NCBI GenBank assembly: GCA_947462335.1
Contig: OX381718.1
Location: 43,400,281 to 43,464,280, forward strand
Direction of reading: 5' to 3'
From: Harmothoe impar
Taxonomy: Eukaryota; Annelida; Polychaeta; Phyllodocida; Polynoidae
DNA: 64,000 nt
The notes beneath the pieces are model-generated. The model was not told the origin of the DNA. It ran no database searches and was given only the letters and a program-made list of their open reading frames with translations. Shown in pieces: positions 41,053 to 52,777 of the stretch. Position numbers and translations under genes: made by a program. Numbering within the stretch: the stretch's first letter is position 1; each line of letters starts with the position of its first letter.

Positions 41053-42185
41053 CTCATAAGGGGGCATCTAAGAAGGCAGCCTTCTGGGAAACAATCTTTG
41101 CTGAACCAAGTCGTTTATGAAAATAAAATTAATACTGTGTTCGTAAGGTGATCAGAAAAAGCAGACAGGAGGAACCAAGTATAAATGTATGCTTCTTGAT
41201 TCATCGCCGAATTCATCATAAGTTGACTTTCTCAATATACTGTTCTGGTAAACTAGATCTTATTGGCACTTGAAAAGGCAGAAATTCTTAAAAGATAAAA
41301 GTCATATTCTATATTACTCCATAAGTTAGAACTGCACACCAAAAAAACTCCATCTGTTACAGTTTTCCAAAGCAGCTGTGTTAAGAGAGAAAAGTTCTGT
41401 AAACTTTGCACCACCACGAGAAAATCCAAGTAAAGCCTGACTGATCATCTTCAAATTGCAAACATTCCACGTTCAGACCCCGAGGCACTGCTGCATTCTT
41501 CTGGCCTAATGTGGCCAAAAGTAACATGGCCACGCCATGGGAACCTTGAGGGGGGGGGGGCACTTCTCTTTTTTTCTTTTTTTTGTACACGGGTGTGCGG
41601 CTGAAACTCAGGCCACCCTTATATTTGGAAGGGTCATTCTCTTTATTTGAGGTTTTTAAAATTCTATGTATCTTTTTTGGAGCGGGGAGGGATACATTAT
41701 ACTATGTTTGGGAAATCAACTAAGAATAATAGGTACTCTTATTCCAAGGATTCTCATGAAACCTGGAAAATTCTGGTGAAAACTCGAAAATGTGTGCCCA
41801 ATTTCACGGGAAATGTAGACATGAGTATACAAACTATATAAAGAACTCACGCCCCCCCCCCCCACAAACACACCCACTCAAAGGAATGGGAAGCAGCAAA
41901 TGCCTCCCCCTAACAAACATGCACAACCAGACTAAGCCTCAGGGAGGCGAGTGATCCCAGGGCACAGAGCCTGCGGGCGGAGATCGATAGGTATGACTCA
42001 GCAGCAGTTGGAGGGGGTGATTTCCCAGAGTCCAGATAAACCCGACCAGACCCATCCAGCACCTAAATCTACACAAATAGGTGTTGTTTTATGAGGTTTA
42101 TCGGGATTTAGGAGCCGGGCCTGTGCCTCTATACATCACAGTAAAGCAGGACTAATCCCATGTCCACCCTAGTGCCCGGGGTGTC
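41053..42185. other. Non-coding stretch
   Basis: G/C homopolymers at about 41550 and 41850. No exon supported. Confidence 0.4.
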
Positions 42186-42438
42186 TTAACCCTTTAAGGA
42201 CCACATAGTGCTTTAATGTGCTATACCCTTGGTGGGCATGATGCATGATTGAATGCAGCCCTGGGGAGTCTACTGGCCAGTATTGCATTCATGCAGAATG
42301 CCGATCATTTGGGGAGTGCACATCAACCCCCCTAGGGTCGACATAATGCTTGAATGTAGCACTCGCGAGTTACTCACCAACGCTGCATTCACAAAGGACA
42401 TGACGATTTAAAGCACTATGCGGCCCTTAAAGGGTTTA
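42186..42438. mobile_element. TTAA MITE, A/A type
   Basis: TTAACCCTTTAAGGACCACA to GCGGCCCTTAAAGGGTTTA. Confidence 0.9.
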
Positions 42439-44209
42439 TCCCCCAGCCCCCGTCTTCCTCCACGCTAAGGCCACGCCCAAAATTAATCTCCTTCCCTGGA
42501 GGCCCCCCGGTCCCTCCAGCCTGCCTACAGGCATGCACTACCCCCCCCCCCCCACCCTTTCACACACATAGATACATACAAGTTTGGTTTTCCTCAGATA
42601 GCAAAGGTAATCCCTTACTTTGATCTAACTTCATGTACATTAGTAGAACTCACAGAAAGAACCAAAGCATAATGTACTCCCAGGTAACTTCGCATCGCTA
42701 ATGCATTACGACTTGCTTCCCCCCTTGCTTTCCCTGAGTTGAATATTTCTACATTTGCTCCATTATCCCTATTCCCATCAAACATGCTCGATGTTGCTAC
42801 TCACCCCCCCCCCCCCGCCTCAATCCCCTGTTTTATACCCCCCCCCCCCATCCCTACCAATTACACATCACATAAAAATACCATTTTAGGGTTAATCTCT
42901 AAAGTCCTGGTCCTTATGTGATACCCTTGGGTGAGCCAGGGAGCTATGTGACTCCCCTTGGTGACTCCCTTAATGAGTTAGGGAATCCCCTAGGCTCTCT
43001 TAATCAGCCAGTGATTCCTATAAAGAGGGGAGTCATTCTGTGGGCAGCCTGGACTCCCTTTTGACTCAGTTTATTTTTCCCTGTGCTCCTATTCCCTACA
43101 AGGGACATACTGAGCTACAACTGCATTGGGACATGCCCCCACCCCCTCCTTCATCCACAACACCCCCCCCCTTTCTTTTTCTTCTACCTCGCCTACAGGG
43201 GCCATACCGGGTAATCCGTGCCGTTCTTTGTGGCTATTAACCGCCTGACGTGATAGAGGGGAGTGTGTGGAGGGAGGGACTTAAGGGATATATGTGTCTT
43301 ATTGACGTATGGATGTTTGGTTGGTGGTACCCCCCCCCCCCACCCCCCGGCCAACTCTGCCTCTGTCTACACTTTGTTGTCCTTTTCACCTTATTACAGC
43401 AGATACATATATATCTGTTTGTGGCATTTCTGTCTGTTAAACAACTAAATAAATGCGATCTTAAGTTGCTCTATTACATCAACTTCATGAGGGGTCTCAT
43501 TTATTGCCAACTGGAGTGGTGCACACATTTCAAGCCCTCGTCCATAGTAGGGGGGGTTACAAAATTTCGCTATTTTTTAGCGAAAGACCTGCATATTCAG
43601 CGACAATAATTCTGAACCTGCGCTCCCACAACACTCCACCAAACAACCCCAGTTGTTAGAAGTTGATCAACTTCTACAGGCTGAGTTGTGTGAATGTTCT
43701 TCTTCTAGAGAAGTCAACAATATGGCTTACCTCCCAGTCCTGCCATTTTAGGAATTTCTGACAAGAATCAAAATACCCCTGCTATTGTTCAGGGATGGCC
43801 GTGACCATAAGCACACTACACTGCACTTTCCCTTTGCTAGAAGCAAAAATATTGGGATGAATTTCAACTGGTATGATAATTATCATTAGTTTTGATATAA
43901 TGGGGGTATCTATAGAGATGGTCTGATGAATTGCCCTAAAGCAGTGATTCGTAATGCTCTCTCTCCCTACTTTCATACAAAGGTTTCACACACGAGGAAA
44001 CAATGATAATTAAATAATCTTTAAAAAGAAAATATCCTGCTACCATGATTGATATATAATGCCATTGATTGATGGAGCTCCAAGGGTTGTAAGGTCTTAT
44101 CATGCAGTTTTAAGTTGGAAAATAATAATTTATCTTATCAATCTTCAGAACACTTTGTGAGTGCTCCGTGACTGATTTCCATTTCATTACTCCCACCCCG
44201 CCATCTGTA
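42439..44209. other. C-run-rich non-coding stretch
   Basis: Poly(C) runs at 42541, 42806, 42840 and 43330; degenerate GTGACTCCC/GAGTCA repeats at 42905-43075. No exon supported. Confidence 0.45.
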
Positions 44210-44458
44210 TTAACCCTTCAAGGACGGCATGTCGCCAAAAGCACGTGTTTTCGTCATAATCCATTTGGCCCCCAATGCAGTGCTGGCAAGTAACTTGCCA
44301 GGGCTGCATTAGTGCATCATGCCGACCCTTCGAGGGTGCATTAACCCAATAGGGTCGGCATGATGCTGCCGGTTCTGGTTCCAGTTTCTCGACAGGAGTG
44401 TATTCATGAATCATGACGAGCAAGGACATAACGCACTATGCGGCCCTTAAAGGGTTAA
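44210..44458 (+). mobile_element. TTAA MITE, B/A subfamily, 249 bp
   Basis: TTAACCCTTCAAGGACGGCA, ATGTCGCCAAAAGC, to GCGGCCCTTAAAGGGTTAA. The right stem-loop is partly replaced by CTGGTTCCAG-type sequence. Confidence 0.9.
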
Positions 44459-44595
44459 TATGGTGCTGCTTGGCTTGACATGGGCACAGTGTGACGTATC
44501 ATGGCAATCTTACAGTTGGTGCTTGCCTGATTTAAGTGGATTTAATTGCTTTTTACAATGTGACTATGAATGCCAATGGGTTGGGAAAACATATT

Positions 44596-44675
44596 TTAAC
44601 CCCTTCACCACGGGGTTTCTTGTAACTCAATGCAATTTTGTGCAATATATTGGCTTACCGGGTGGAAGGGGTTAA
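44596..44675. mobile_element. Second TTAA-type mini element, 80 bp
   Basis: TTAACCCCTTCACCACGG and GGGTGGAAGGGGTTAA form a 15 bp inverted repeat bounded by TTAA. Sequence differs from the main family. Confidence 0.6.
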
Positions 44676-45240
44676 GGTCCCAACTGTGCGGTATGATTAT
44701 ATGATTTATTCAGCATGTGCAAGCTTAAAAACAGTCATAAATAGCAGTCGCCATACGATTGCATGCTGCATGATGTATTATAAATGCATACCACCAAATA
44801 TACCTTGAATATAAATCGGATTCCCAGATGACAATACTCTTGGCAATTCCTTATTTCTTTGATTAACCCACGAAGGAAGGCGGAGACAAAGGACTGTAGA
44901 CCTTGGGTACATCGTATAGCCTCACATAACCGACGGTTAAGTCAGATAGCCATAGGTTATCACACCACGTCTCGACCCTTTGGGCAGTGGTTATAATATG
45001 GCATAACCCTGTCCAGGTATAGGTTATACAATACTTACTAGGCTATAGGACAGCTGAAGCCGAGGCCCCTTTCCTACTACTACTCACTCTAGCAGTGCCC
45101 CACCCCACGACACATGACCAGTGCCAGGCCTCGTGTGGCGTGAAGTAAAGCAGGCAGTGCGGCTGTCATGTGTGCTGCACTGCCTCCAGGCCAAACCAAC
45201 ACAGAGATGTTTCTGGACAGTGGGGAAATAGTCGGATAAT
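44676..45240. other. Non-coding stretch
   Basis: Nothing recognised. Confidence 0.4.
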
Positions 45241-45372
45241 CTAACCCTTTGGGTACAGCAGGATTCCCCAAGGCTTGTTGTCATGATGCACCATTGCGGC
45301 ACCGGACAGTAAACTCTGGATTGTGACTCATTTCGACTGCATTGGTGCATCATACCGACCATTCAGGAGTGT
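45241..45372 (+). mobile_element. TTAA MITE, B-type left half only
   Basis: CTAACCCTTTGGGTACAGCA, then ATGATGCACCATTGCGGC and GACTGCATTGGTGCATCATACCGACC, breaking off in the central hairpin. Confidence 0.8.
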
Positions 45373-45685
45373 TGTGACAGTCCCTGGTCTAGTACTTTCC
45401 CGTCATTGACAGCCTCTAATATTTTACTTTGATATAATTAACAGCCCCCCCCTTTTTTTTTTGCTTCGACGCGCGCACAGCAACAGCTCTTCGGGGTAGT
45501 TACCACAGTTGGTAGCCATTCCTATACTAAGTACCTCCCCCCCCCCGACCCCGGTAGCCTAACTTACAACGTGTACAACACCCACTACCACGTGTACCAC
45601 ACCCAGCCCCCCAGTGGGAGCAGATTGTACCAACTCATTAACACGTGCTACTACCATGAGCGTCATTGAGATGAAGGACGAGCTG
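45373..45685. other. Non-coding stretch with C-run
   Basis: C-run at about 45537-45547; degenerate ACGTGTACNACACCC repeats at 45570-45605. Confidence 0.45.
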
Positions 45686-46416
45686 TTAACCCTTTAAGGG
45701 CCGCATTGCACTTTATTAACACACTATGTCCTGTGTAAGTACTGCATTCATAAACCATCCCGATAGGGTCGCCATGATGCATGAAAGCAGCTCTGGCGAG
45801 TAACCCGCCAATGCTCGATTGGTGCGTTATGCTGACCCTTCAGGAGTGTATTAATCCCATCGGGTTGGCATGATGCCTGAATGCCGCCCTGGAGAGTTGC
45901 TCTATGCCCTGCGCCAGTGCAGCACTTTATACATCACCCTGACCCTTCGAGTCGGTATGATGCATGAATGCCCTGTCGAGTTACTCACCAGGGCTGCATT
46001 CATGCATCATGAGTCCAGGGCTGGGTACCTGTCCCGACCCCACACCAACTGTCGCTGGAGGAGTACCGAACTTTGCTCTTTTAAATGTGCCATGCCCTTG
46101 GTCGGCTTGATACTTTGTCAGGGCTGCATGCACGTCTCATCACAGCGTTGATGCATCATGACGACAAAGGGATTAATGTATTAACATGATGCCTTAATGC
46201 ATCATGCCCTTGGTCGTAGGTTATGGCAGCCCTGGTGAGTAACCTACCACGTACATTCAAGCATTATGCTAGGGCTGAGACACTCCGGAAGAGTCGGCAT
46301 GATGCACCAATGCAGCACTGTCGAGTTACTCGCTTGGGTTGCATTGGTGCATCATGTATCATGCCGTCCCTAAACTGCTAAAGGGTTAAAGCAGTTTGCC
46401 GCCCTGAAAGGGTTAA
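45686..46416. mobile_element. Composite array of TTAA MITE modules
   Basis: Starts TTAACCCTTTAAGGGCCGCA and ends at two successive CCCTGAAAGGGTTAA/AAAGGGTTAA termini (46389 and 46416). In between are at least six stem-loop half-modules and four central-hairpin pieces, i.e. two to three copies recombined or nested, with the 46015-46072 repeat embedded. Confidence 0.85.
46015..46072 (+). repeat. Repeat shared with 7391-7446
   Basis: GGTACCTGTCCCGACCC and GGAGGAGTACCGAAC blocks; inverted relative to the first copy. Confidence 0.6.
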
Positions 46417-46533
46417 CACCATGGAGATGATGGACTGGAGGACGGACCGCGCCATTAACCACGCGTCCAGGCGTGAACTCATGTTGACTCATTCAGACGC
46501 GCCTGATTAAGGGTCTCCAGGGGGCACCAGGGA

Positions 46534-46768
46534 ATTTAATGTACTATGCCCTTTGTGGTCATGATGCAAAAATGCAGCCCTGGTGAGTAACTCGCCAGGA
46601 ATGCATTCATGCATCACGCCGACCCTAGGGGATTGATATACTCCAGGAGGATCGGCATGATGCATGAATGCTTGCAGCCCTGGTGAGTAGACTCGTCAGG
46701 GTTGCTTTCATGCATCATGACGATCAATAGTGTAGCACATTAAAGCACTAAACGGTCTTTAAAGGGTT
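46534..46768. mobile_element. TTAA MITE with duplicated flank
   Basis: TTAATGTACTATGCCC left (outermost repeat missing) to GGTCTTTAAAGGGTTGA. GATTAAGGGTCTCCAGGGGG (46502-46521) on the left recurs as GATTAAAGGTCTCCAGGGGG (46767-46786) on the right. Confidence 0.88.
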
Positions 46769-46786
46769 GATTAAAGGTCTCCAGGG

Positions 46787-47968
46787 GGCCAGATGGGTAG
46801 GACCAGGAGGACAGGGGGTGAGGGGTGATGGGAGGGTGGAGGGCGGGTATTGGATGAGCTACACAACTTGATGGCCTGGTGTAATGAGGTTTTTCTGCCA
46901 AATAGAAATATCCAGAATTCAAAACTCAACTTCACACGTTGATAAGTGTGTGGTAAAATGGGATCGAGACCGAATTGAATTTATTTTAATTGCGCATATA
47001 TATGTGTTTGACCTTAGGGGATCTGCTTTAATAGTTTTTAAACTTTTGATTTAATAATCCAATCAAACAGGCCAGCCTGTTTTTCTTGACCAATACATAT
47101 TAGGAGGGATGACTGACTGTGTGTCACAGTTTCTACCTGCAGGGGATTCGGCCTGTCACATTTTGCCTGCCTTACTCATTTTTTAAAGGTCGGAATCACT
47201 TTGCCTGCAATCACTTGTTACGGCAGCCTATGGTATAACCTTAGTGCTAGAATGCAAAATAGACATCAGTCTATTTGGTACCACCTGACAGAAAACCCTC
47301 CTCTGAAATCGTGGTAGCCAGCATCATTACACGTCTATACTTGTTATAGGATGGACCCTAGAAAGTAATCAGTTTGCCTTTCCACTGGGAAGTTATCAAT
47401 GTGAAGAGGAAGTGGGACACAGTAAATCTATCTGTTCTGTCTCTAGTTATAGTAACATTATAATGATTATGTTCTATAAAGAGTAGAGCTTTATATATTC
47501 TTCAATACCTCAATCTTTATTTATGGTACAGTTTCTCCCACAAACACAGAGCCCTAGTCCTACCTTAGAGAACGGGTCTGTTGATTCATGATAGATTGTT
47601 GATAGATAATTGCTAACTTAAAAGTTAGAATTATAATAATGTTAATCATGTTGGATGTGCAAAGTTTAACAATGTCACCACACAACCACATAACACGTCA
47701 TTATAGCCAACCCAAGCTTTCAGCTCAGCCCAGCGTTTAGCTTGGGTTCTCCCTTTCCAGCTAACTATTGCAAATGGTGAACTGAATTCAATTACAAATG
47801 CAAATCTACACTATTTAGCCAGACCACTTTGGTCACTGGGGAAGTAATATTGCAGTTCGTGTGGGTTAAAAGCCATTCTCCTTAGGTTCCTCCACTTGAC
47901 TGCGCTATTCCTACACACCCTTGGGCATACTTAGCTAATAATGGACCAGGGAGGCAGAAACATGTTAG
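46787..47968. other. Non-coding stretch
   Basis: No exon or repeat recognised. Confidence 0.4.
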
Positions 47969-48225
47969 TTAACCCGTTAGGCCCTGCATAGTGCTTTAAT
48001 CCATTGTCGTCAATCTCATGATGTATGAATGCACCTCTGGCGACTAATTCACTGGGGCTACTTCCATGCGTCATATATACAAACCATTTGAGAATGCATC
48101 ATCCTATATGGTCGGCATGATGTTTGAATGCAGCACTAGCGAGTTACTCGCCAGGGCTGCATTCACACATTATGACGAAAAGGGACATAATCCTTTAACA
48201 CACCATGTGGCTCTTAAAGGGTTAA
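47969..48225. mobile_element. TTAA MITE, A/A type, 257 bp
   Basis: TTAACCCGTTAGGCCCTGCA to TGTGGCTCTTAAAGGGTTAA. Confidence 0.9.
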
Positions 48226-48269
48226 CTAGATGGGCTTATTATACGATCGGGCCACTCATCGTGCTTTTT

Positions 48270-48365
48270 CTGTGATATCCCCGTGCTGATATCTAGTGAT
48301 ATCGGCACCCTTCCGGTGGATATCAGCACGTTTCCGGGGGATATCATCCCGTTTCCGGTGGTCCT
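48270..48365. repeat. GATATC-containing inverted repeats
   Basis: GTGCTGATATC, GATATCGGCAC, GTGGATATCAGCACG and GGGATATCATCCCG alternate, separated by TTCCGGTGG units. Confidence 0.7.
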
Positions 48366-48404
48366 GAGCAATTCCGAAATTTCGTCCCCCATAAAATCCG
48401 AGGT

Positions 48405-48475
48405 TCTATGGAGACTCGAACACGCTACATCAAGACTTGAAGTCCGATGTGCTAACCACCACGCCGTGAAGACGC
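48405..48475 (-). repeat. tRNA-like sequence (pseudogene or SINE head)
   Basis: On the minus strand GGCGTGGTGGTTAGCAC (A-box-like), GGACTTCAAGTC around the anticodon position, and GTGTTCGAGTCTC (B-box). Stems are imperfect, so a functional tRNA is unlikely. Confidence 0.5.
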
Positions 48476-48724
48476 TGGTAGAGGTGGGTGGCGAAACAAG
48501 GAGTCTACAGGCGGATTTCCAGCCCTGTAGGACCATTATTTACCGAGTTACAGAAGAAAAGGCATTTTTTCGTATAATTTCTTTGAAAATCGATATTTTA
48601 TTTTAATTTCTTTTTTACTATAAAGGTAGTAGTTGGACTTTATTTACCTAGTCGTTAAAATAATTTTAGGGGGGGGGGGTTTCACATACATATAGGCCTT
48701 TTAAAATTGCTACGTTTCCACCCG

Positions 48725-48792
48725 TCCACCCTCAGGTTCGAACCGGGGATCTCATGCATGTGAGCCGTACACGCTAACCGCTCGGCCACAGC
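48725..48792 (-). repeat. tRNA-like sequence, Ser/Leu-like A box
   Basis: Minus strand: TGGCCGAGCGGTTAGCGTG, CTCACATGCATGAG arm and CCGGTTCGAACCTGAGG. T-arm four of five pairs; acceptor stem not convincing. Confidence 0.55.
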
Positions 48793-48993
48793 TGATATGA
48801 TACAGGGCTGGGGAAACGCTGCCTATATTGAAGTGTAAAGCTTCTGCTTCCTCACCTCCGCTACTGAAGAGTTCCACAACATGGCGACTGCACCCTCTGT
48901 ACAAGACGACTTATGTATCATTCAAAATGGCTAAATTAGGACATATATAAGGTAATTAAAGACATTTAAATGGAATAATCGTATAATAAACCT

Positions 48994-49114
48994 AATAATG
49001 AATGGCTGACGCCCTCACTCGGGGCTGTATCGCTGGATATCGTCACTCGTGCTACGCACTCGTGCCGATATCCAGCGATACAGCCCCTTGTGAGGGCGTC
49101 AGCCATTCATTATT
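48994..49114. repeat. Long perfect-type hairpin, about 50 bp arms
   Basis: AATAATGAATGGCTGACGCC...GGGGCTGTATCGCTGGATAT pairs with its complement after a short TGCTACGCAC-type loop. Pairing is almost complete from 48994 to 49042. Confidence 0.9.
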
Positions 49115-50165
49115 GGTTAATTAATGCCAGAGGTTTAGGTGTATGTCGCACTTAGAGTAGAGTGGGCACTGGGACTCTGGCCACTGTAGTGTGGTGACAC
49201 ATACAGGGGAGGTTGTGGGATAACGCCATGCTCGAGTTCTACCGTAAACTGTAGCGTATAAGCCTAATTCGCGTTTTGGTCGCACCCCTAACTATTCCTA
49301 TAAGCCGCACAGGGAGTTTGAAAATTTAGTATTGTAGTATACTTATAAAAAGTCTCATATAGGCTGCACTCTATATATAGGAATTTTTGGTATCAAGTTA
49401 AAGCTGAGTCGGAGTCGCGTACAAGCCGCGGCTTCTACTAGTAATTTTTATGCAAGAATCTATGATAGTTGTTACAAAGATGCAATAAGTTACATTCTCT
49501 TTGCATATTTGTAGGGAAATAATTGCAGCCTTTTAATGGCAATGATGATTTGAAAGAAAATAACAAATTGAAAGAAACGTTTCTAAATCACCTATTTATT
49601 AGAGAAAAGTATGTTTTAAGACGTTACTATGTATGTAACATACAAAACATGTATATATACCCGTTGAGACTTAACAGAAAGGGGCATGCGTTAGAGTAAT
49701 AATGAAAACTGAGATTCCTTACCCAAACCCTGCAATACTCTAGCTCTGCAGAATATAATCCAGGACCCATGCACTTAAGTTCACCAAAGCCAGGATTGAA
49801 TTGAGACCATCTGAGAAATAGGTGGATTGGGCCTTTTTATGATGAGCAAGTTCTGTATAGTTGGTATTCAGTCTGCCCCTATACACCCCTTGCATGTGTA
49901 GATATGAGTGATGTGGTGTATACCTTAAGGGGTTGAAAAGGCCATGGTTAAGTGATAAGGATACAAAAGGAATGCCCAGGCACCCCCCTACCCCAGCCAA
50001 ACTGGTCTACTACACAGCCCACCCCTGCTCCACCACCACTAAAGTAGTATTCAATGGCTCCCAGTGGTAGGAATGGTCCCAATACAAATAATCTGAATCT
50101 TCAGAGGACCCTCCTCCAAACTAACAAGACCATATATGGATTACAAAGAACTGTTATGGTCATGT
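49115..50165. other. Non-coding stretch
   Basis: No exon or repeat recognised. Confidence 0.4.
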
Positions 50166-50414
50166 CTAACCATTTAAGGACGGCATAATGCGTGAATTCA
50201 TTACGCTCTTGGTCATCATGATGCATGAATGCAGCCCGGATGAGTAACTAGCCAGGTTTGCATTCATGCATCATACTGACCCTTCAGGGTTGAACACTCC
50301 TGAAGCGTGGGCATGATGCACCTATGCGGTACCGGCGATTTCGGTACTGCCTGCATTGGTGCATCATGACGACAAATGTAATCTTTTAGCGTAATGCCGT
50401 CCTTAAAGGTCTAA
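50166..50414 (-). mobile_element. TTAA MITE, B/A subfamily inverted, CTAA on both sides
   Basis: CTAACCATTTAAGGACGGCA to CTTTTAGCGTAATGCCGTCC, AAAGGTCTAA. CTAA occurs at both ends rather than TTAA. Confidence 0.9.
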
Positions 50415-51736
50415 CAGTTTATCAATGAGCACCATGCTGAAAGGATTCAGGGCAGTACTCTGTTTGAATTGGTATTGTATGATACTGGGAGAACACATTT
50501 AAAGGGCTTTGTGACGGGTTCAGGTGATAACTTGTTTATACAGCCTCCAAAATACTTAACCTAATGATTATTGTGGATTGGATCTATATTTTTGGATTAT
50601 TGGTGACATGCACTGAGTCTGCCCTAGGGTCATCCTATCTTTACATGTGAAGAGTTTGGATTCAGAATTGAAGTATATAGGCCTAGTGCTTTTTGGAAAG
50701 ACACCCTGGGGTCAATTATTATACTTTAGTAACAGAGTGTATACTGAGTAGGTCCTAAAGATATGAAAAATAGTAAATCTTGGAAAAATTGTTTGAGGAT
50801 TATAGTTCACTCTCACTAATCTTCACTTTTGTCAGATGTCTGTCCCTATTTTTAGAATGGCGCTTGTGTCGTTTTGCATTCAAGCTCTTCATGTCCTAAC
50901 TCACCTTTATCAGCCCTTTAAATGTCACACTTTGGCATTATATTATATCTTCTCACCGTTTTTAAAAGGGGAATTTCATGGTCACTTTGTAAACTACATA
51001 GCGTGTATAACTGCAGAGGGGTAGGTTACACCATACTTCCCATGGGAGTCATGTGGGATTTATAGTCGATCAAGGGAGTGGGTGGGAATGGTAAGAAGCT
51101 ATGCCAAACATGACCACTTATACACCATGCCTACAAGCCTAGATGTCTAGTTTTGGCATTATTGCTGCCTCTATGGAGCTGTATAGACAAATCGGAAAGT
51201 AGCAGTAGCTGGTGATTGAACTTAACTGTGACATATTTATGTGAATAGTATAAATGTGACCGTTAATGTTGTCCTGAAGCACCAAAATATAAGATTCTAC
51301 AATGACATTGTCAAGAGGCAATTTGAATCTAAGAAAAAGGGGCGGGGGTCGAAATTTTAAGCATATTAACACACATTTTCGCCATCCCAAATCTACCCCC
51401 AAATGTGTACTTCCAACCAAGGCCACCCAGTGGAAGTTGATCCAACTTGTTGCACCCATAGGGTTTAACTGATTCAATGAATCCACAGAAATGTTTGTGA
51501 ATATAACATGATAATTTAATTTCTCAGATACCTATGATAATAGAAAAAGGACACCTATTAAATCGTTTGTTTTATTGTTGATGCTACTTATATCTAACCC
51601 CTTTAATTCAAGGTGATCAGAAATCAGTATGGTTACAAAGTCATCCCGATGCTATTGTACACGCCTATGAATTTACATTATGCATTTTATCATATTCATC
51701 AAAATAACCCAGGGTGATTCTAAAGGAATCAGTATA
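50415..51736. other. Non-coding stretch
   Basis: Nothing recognised. Confidence 0.4.
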
Positions 51737-51899
51737 CACTGTTAGAAGTAAGTAGTGTTCCTGTACAGCAAATACTGGCGGCAACTTTGGTTCCTGTAGA
51801 TTGTGCTGTAGACCTACAGCAAGTCAGCTTATGTATATTTACAGCACATATACTGTACAGTAACAGCACAATCTACTGTTACTGTACAGCAGAATTAAT

Positions 51900-51950
51900 T
51901 GTAAACCCAAATCTGAAGGTCCTGGGTTCGCCTCCCAGTGCTGGTGATAT
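51900..51950 (+). repeat. tRNA-like B-box segment
   Basis: AAATCTGAAGGTCCTGGGTTC followed by GCCTCCCAGTGCTGG: a T-arm like SINE heads; no A box recognised. Confidence 0.4.
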
Positions 51951-52012
51951 CTTTAATCATCCATGTAAGGGGAAAGCGAATTTTAGGTAGATGTAGGTAA
52001 AACAAGAGAAGT

Positions 52013-52083
52013 GGCTCGACCGAGGATTGAACTCACCACCTGTGGTGTTGGAGACGGGCCCTGATCCGTTGCGCCACGAGCCG
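52013..52083 (-). tRNA. tRNA-like, Trp/Arg-like, probably pseudogene
   Basis: Minus strand begins GGCTCGTGGCGCAACGG, close to the 5' part of tRNA-Trp/Arg, and ends TTCAATCCTCGGTCGAGCCA. The acceptor stem pairs six of seven and position 73 is A. The anticodon arm does not fold, and the T stem has a mismatch. More likely a pseudogene or SINE head than a working tRNA. Confidence 0.4.
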
Positions 52084-52159
52084 GCGTTAAAAATGGTCAT
52101 ATTGGGATATAAGCTAGCTCTGCCATGTCTGTATTAAATGAGCTACAGCCTTGTTGGTA

Positions 52160-52225
52160 AAGATCCCAAATGAGAGGTGACTAGACCAAGGATCGATCCC
52201 ACGACCTCTCGTGTACATATTACAG
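52160..52225. repeat. tRNA-like segment
   Basis: GGATCGATCCCACGACC resembles a B-box/T-arm, with TTGTTGGTAAAG upstream as a poor A box. Confidence 0.35.
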
Positions 52226-52524
52226 GGGAAAGTGCTGTAGATCTACAAGTCACTACCGTAACCTGCATCTACAGTAACAGAATTGTACATGTACAGTAAA
52301 ATTTGCTGTATTATTATTTACAGCTAAAGTACTGTACATTAAACAGCAAATTTTGCTGTTCATGAACAACAGCCTTTTACAGTGTAGTAACAAAGTCAGC
52401 TCAATTCTTTTGTATACCTAAGTACATTTGAACGATTTTGTAATGATCAAAGTGGAATGTATGAATTCAGTAGGTCTACGTGGGAAGACTCCTTTACAGG
52501 GAGTCTAGAAGAAGGCGGCCTTTG

Positions 52525-52777
52525 TTAACCCTTTAAGGGCCACATAGGGCCTTAATGTACTACCGGTATGCATGAGGCATGAATGTAGCCCTGGCGAGTA
52601 ACTTCCCAGGCCTGAATTCAAGCATGATGCCAACCTTCAAGGCTTTATCAAGCTCATAGGATCACCATGATGAATGGATGCAGCACTGGAGAGGTTACAC
52701 TCACCAGGGCTGCATTCATCCATCGTCATGACAAAGGGTATAGCATATTAAAGCACTATGTGGGCCTTAAGAGTTGA
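52525..52777. mobile_element. TTAA MITE, A/A type
   Basis: TTAACCCTTTAAGGGCCACA to GTGGGCCTTAAGAGTTGA. Confidence 0.9.

Larger units (their letters stand above)
51737..52384. mobile_element. CACTG-ended element carrying tRNA-like segments
   Basis: Ends CACTGTTAGAAG and CCTTTTACAGTG, flanked by TA; 648 bp. The outer parts are filled with TACTGTACAGTA-type palindromes; the middle (51895-52225) holds three tRNA-like segments. Confidence 0.65.

Noticed and set aside
45084..45362. 92-codon minus-strand frame
   Set aside because: It runs into the B-type MITE half at 45241, and no splice context is seen.
48283..48606. 107-codon plus-strand frame
   Set aside because: It is composed of GATATC inverted repeats and an antisense tRNA-like segment.
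52013..52083. A functional tRNA-Trp gene
   Set aside because: The A box and acceptor stem fit, but the anticodon stem cannot pair; kept only as tRNA-like.
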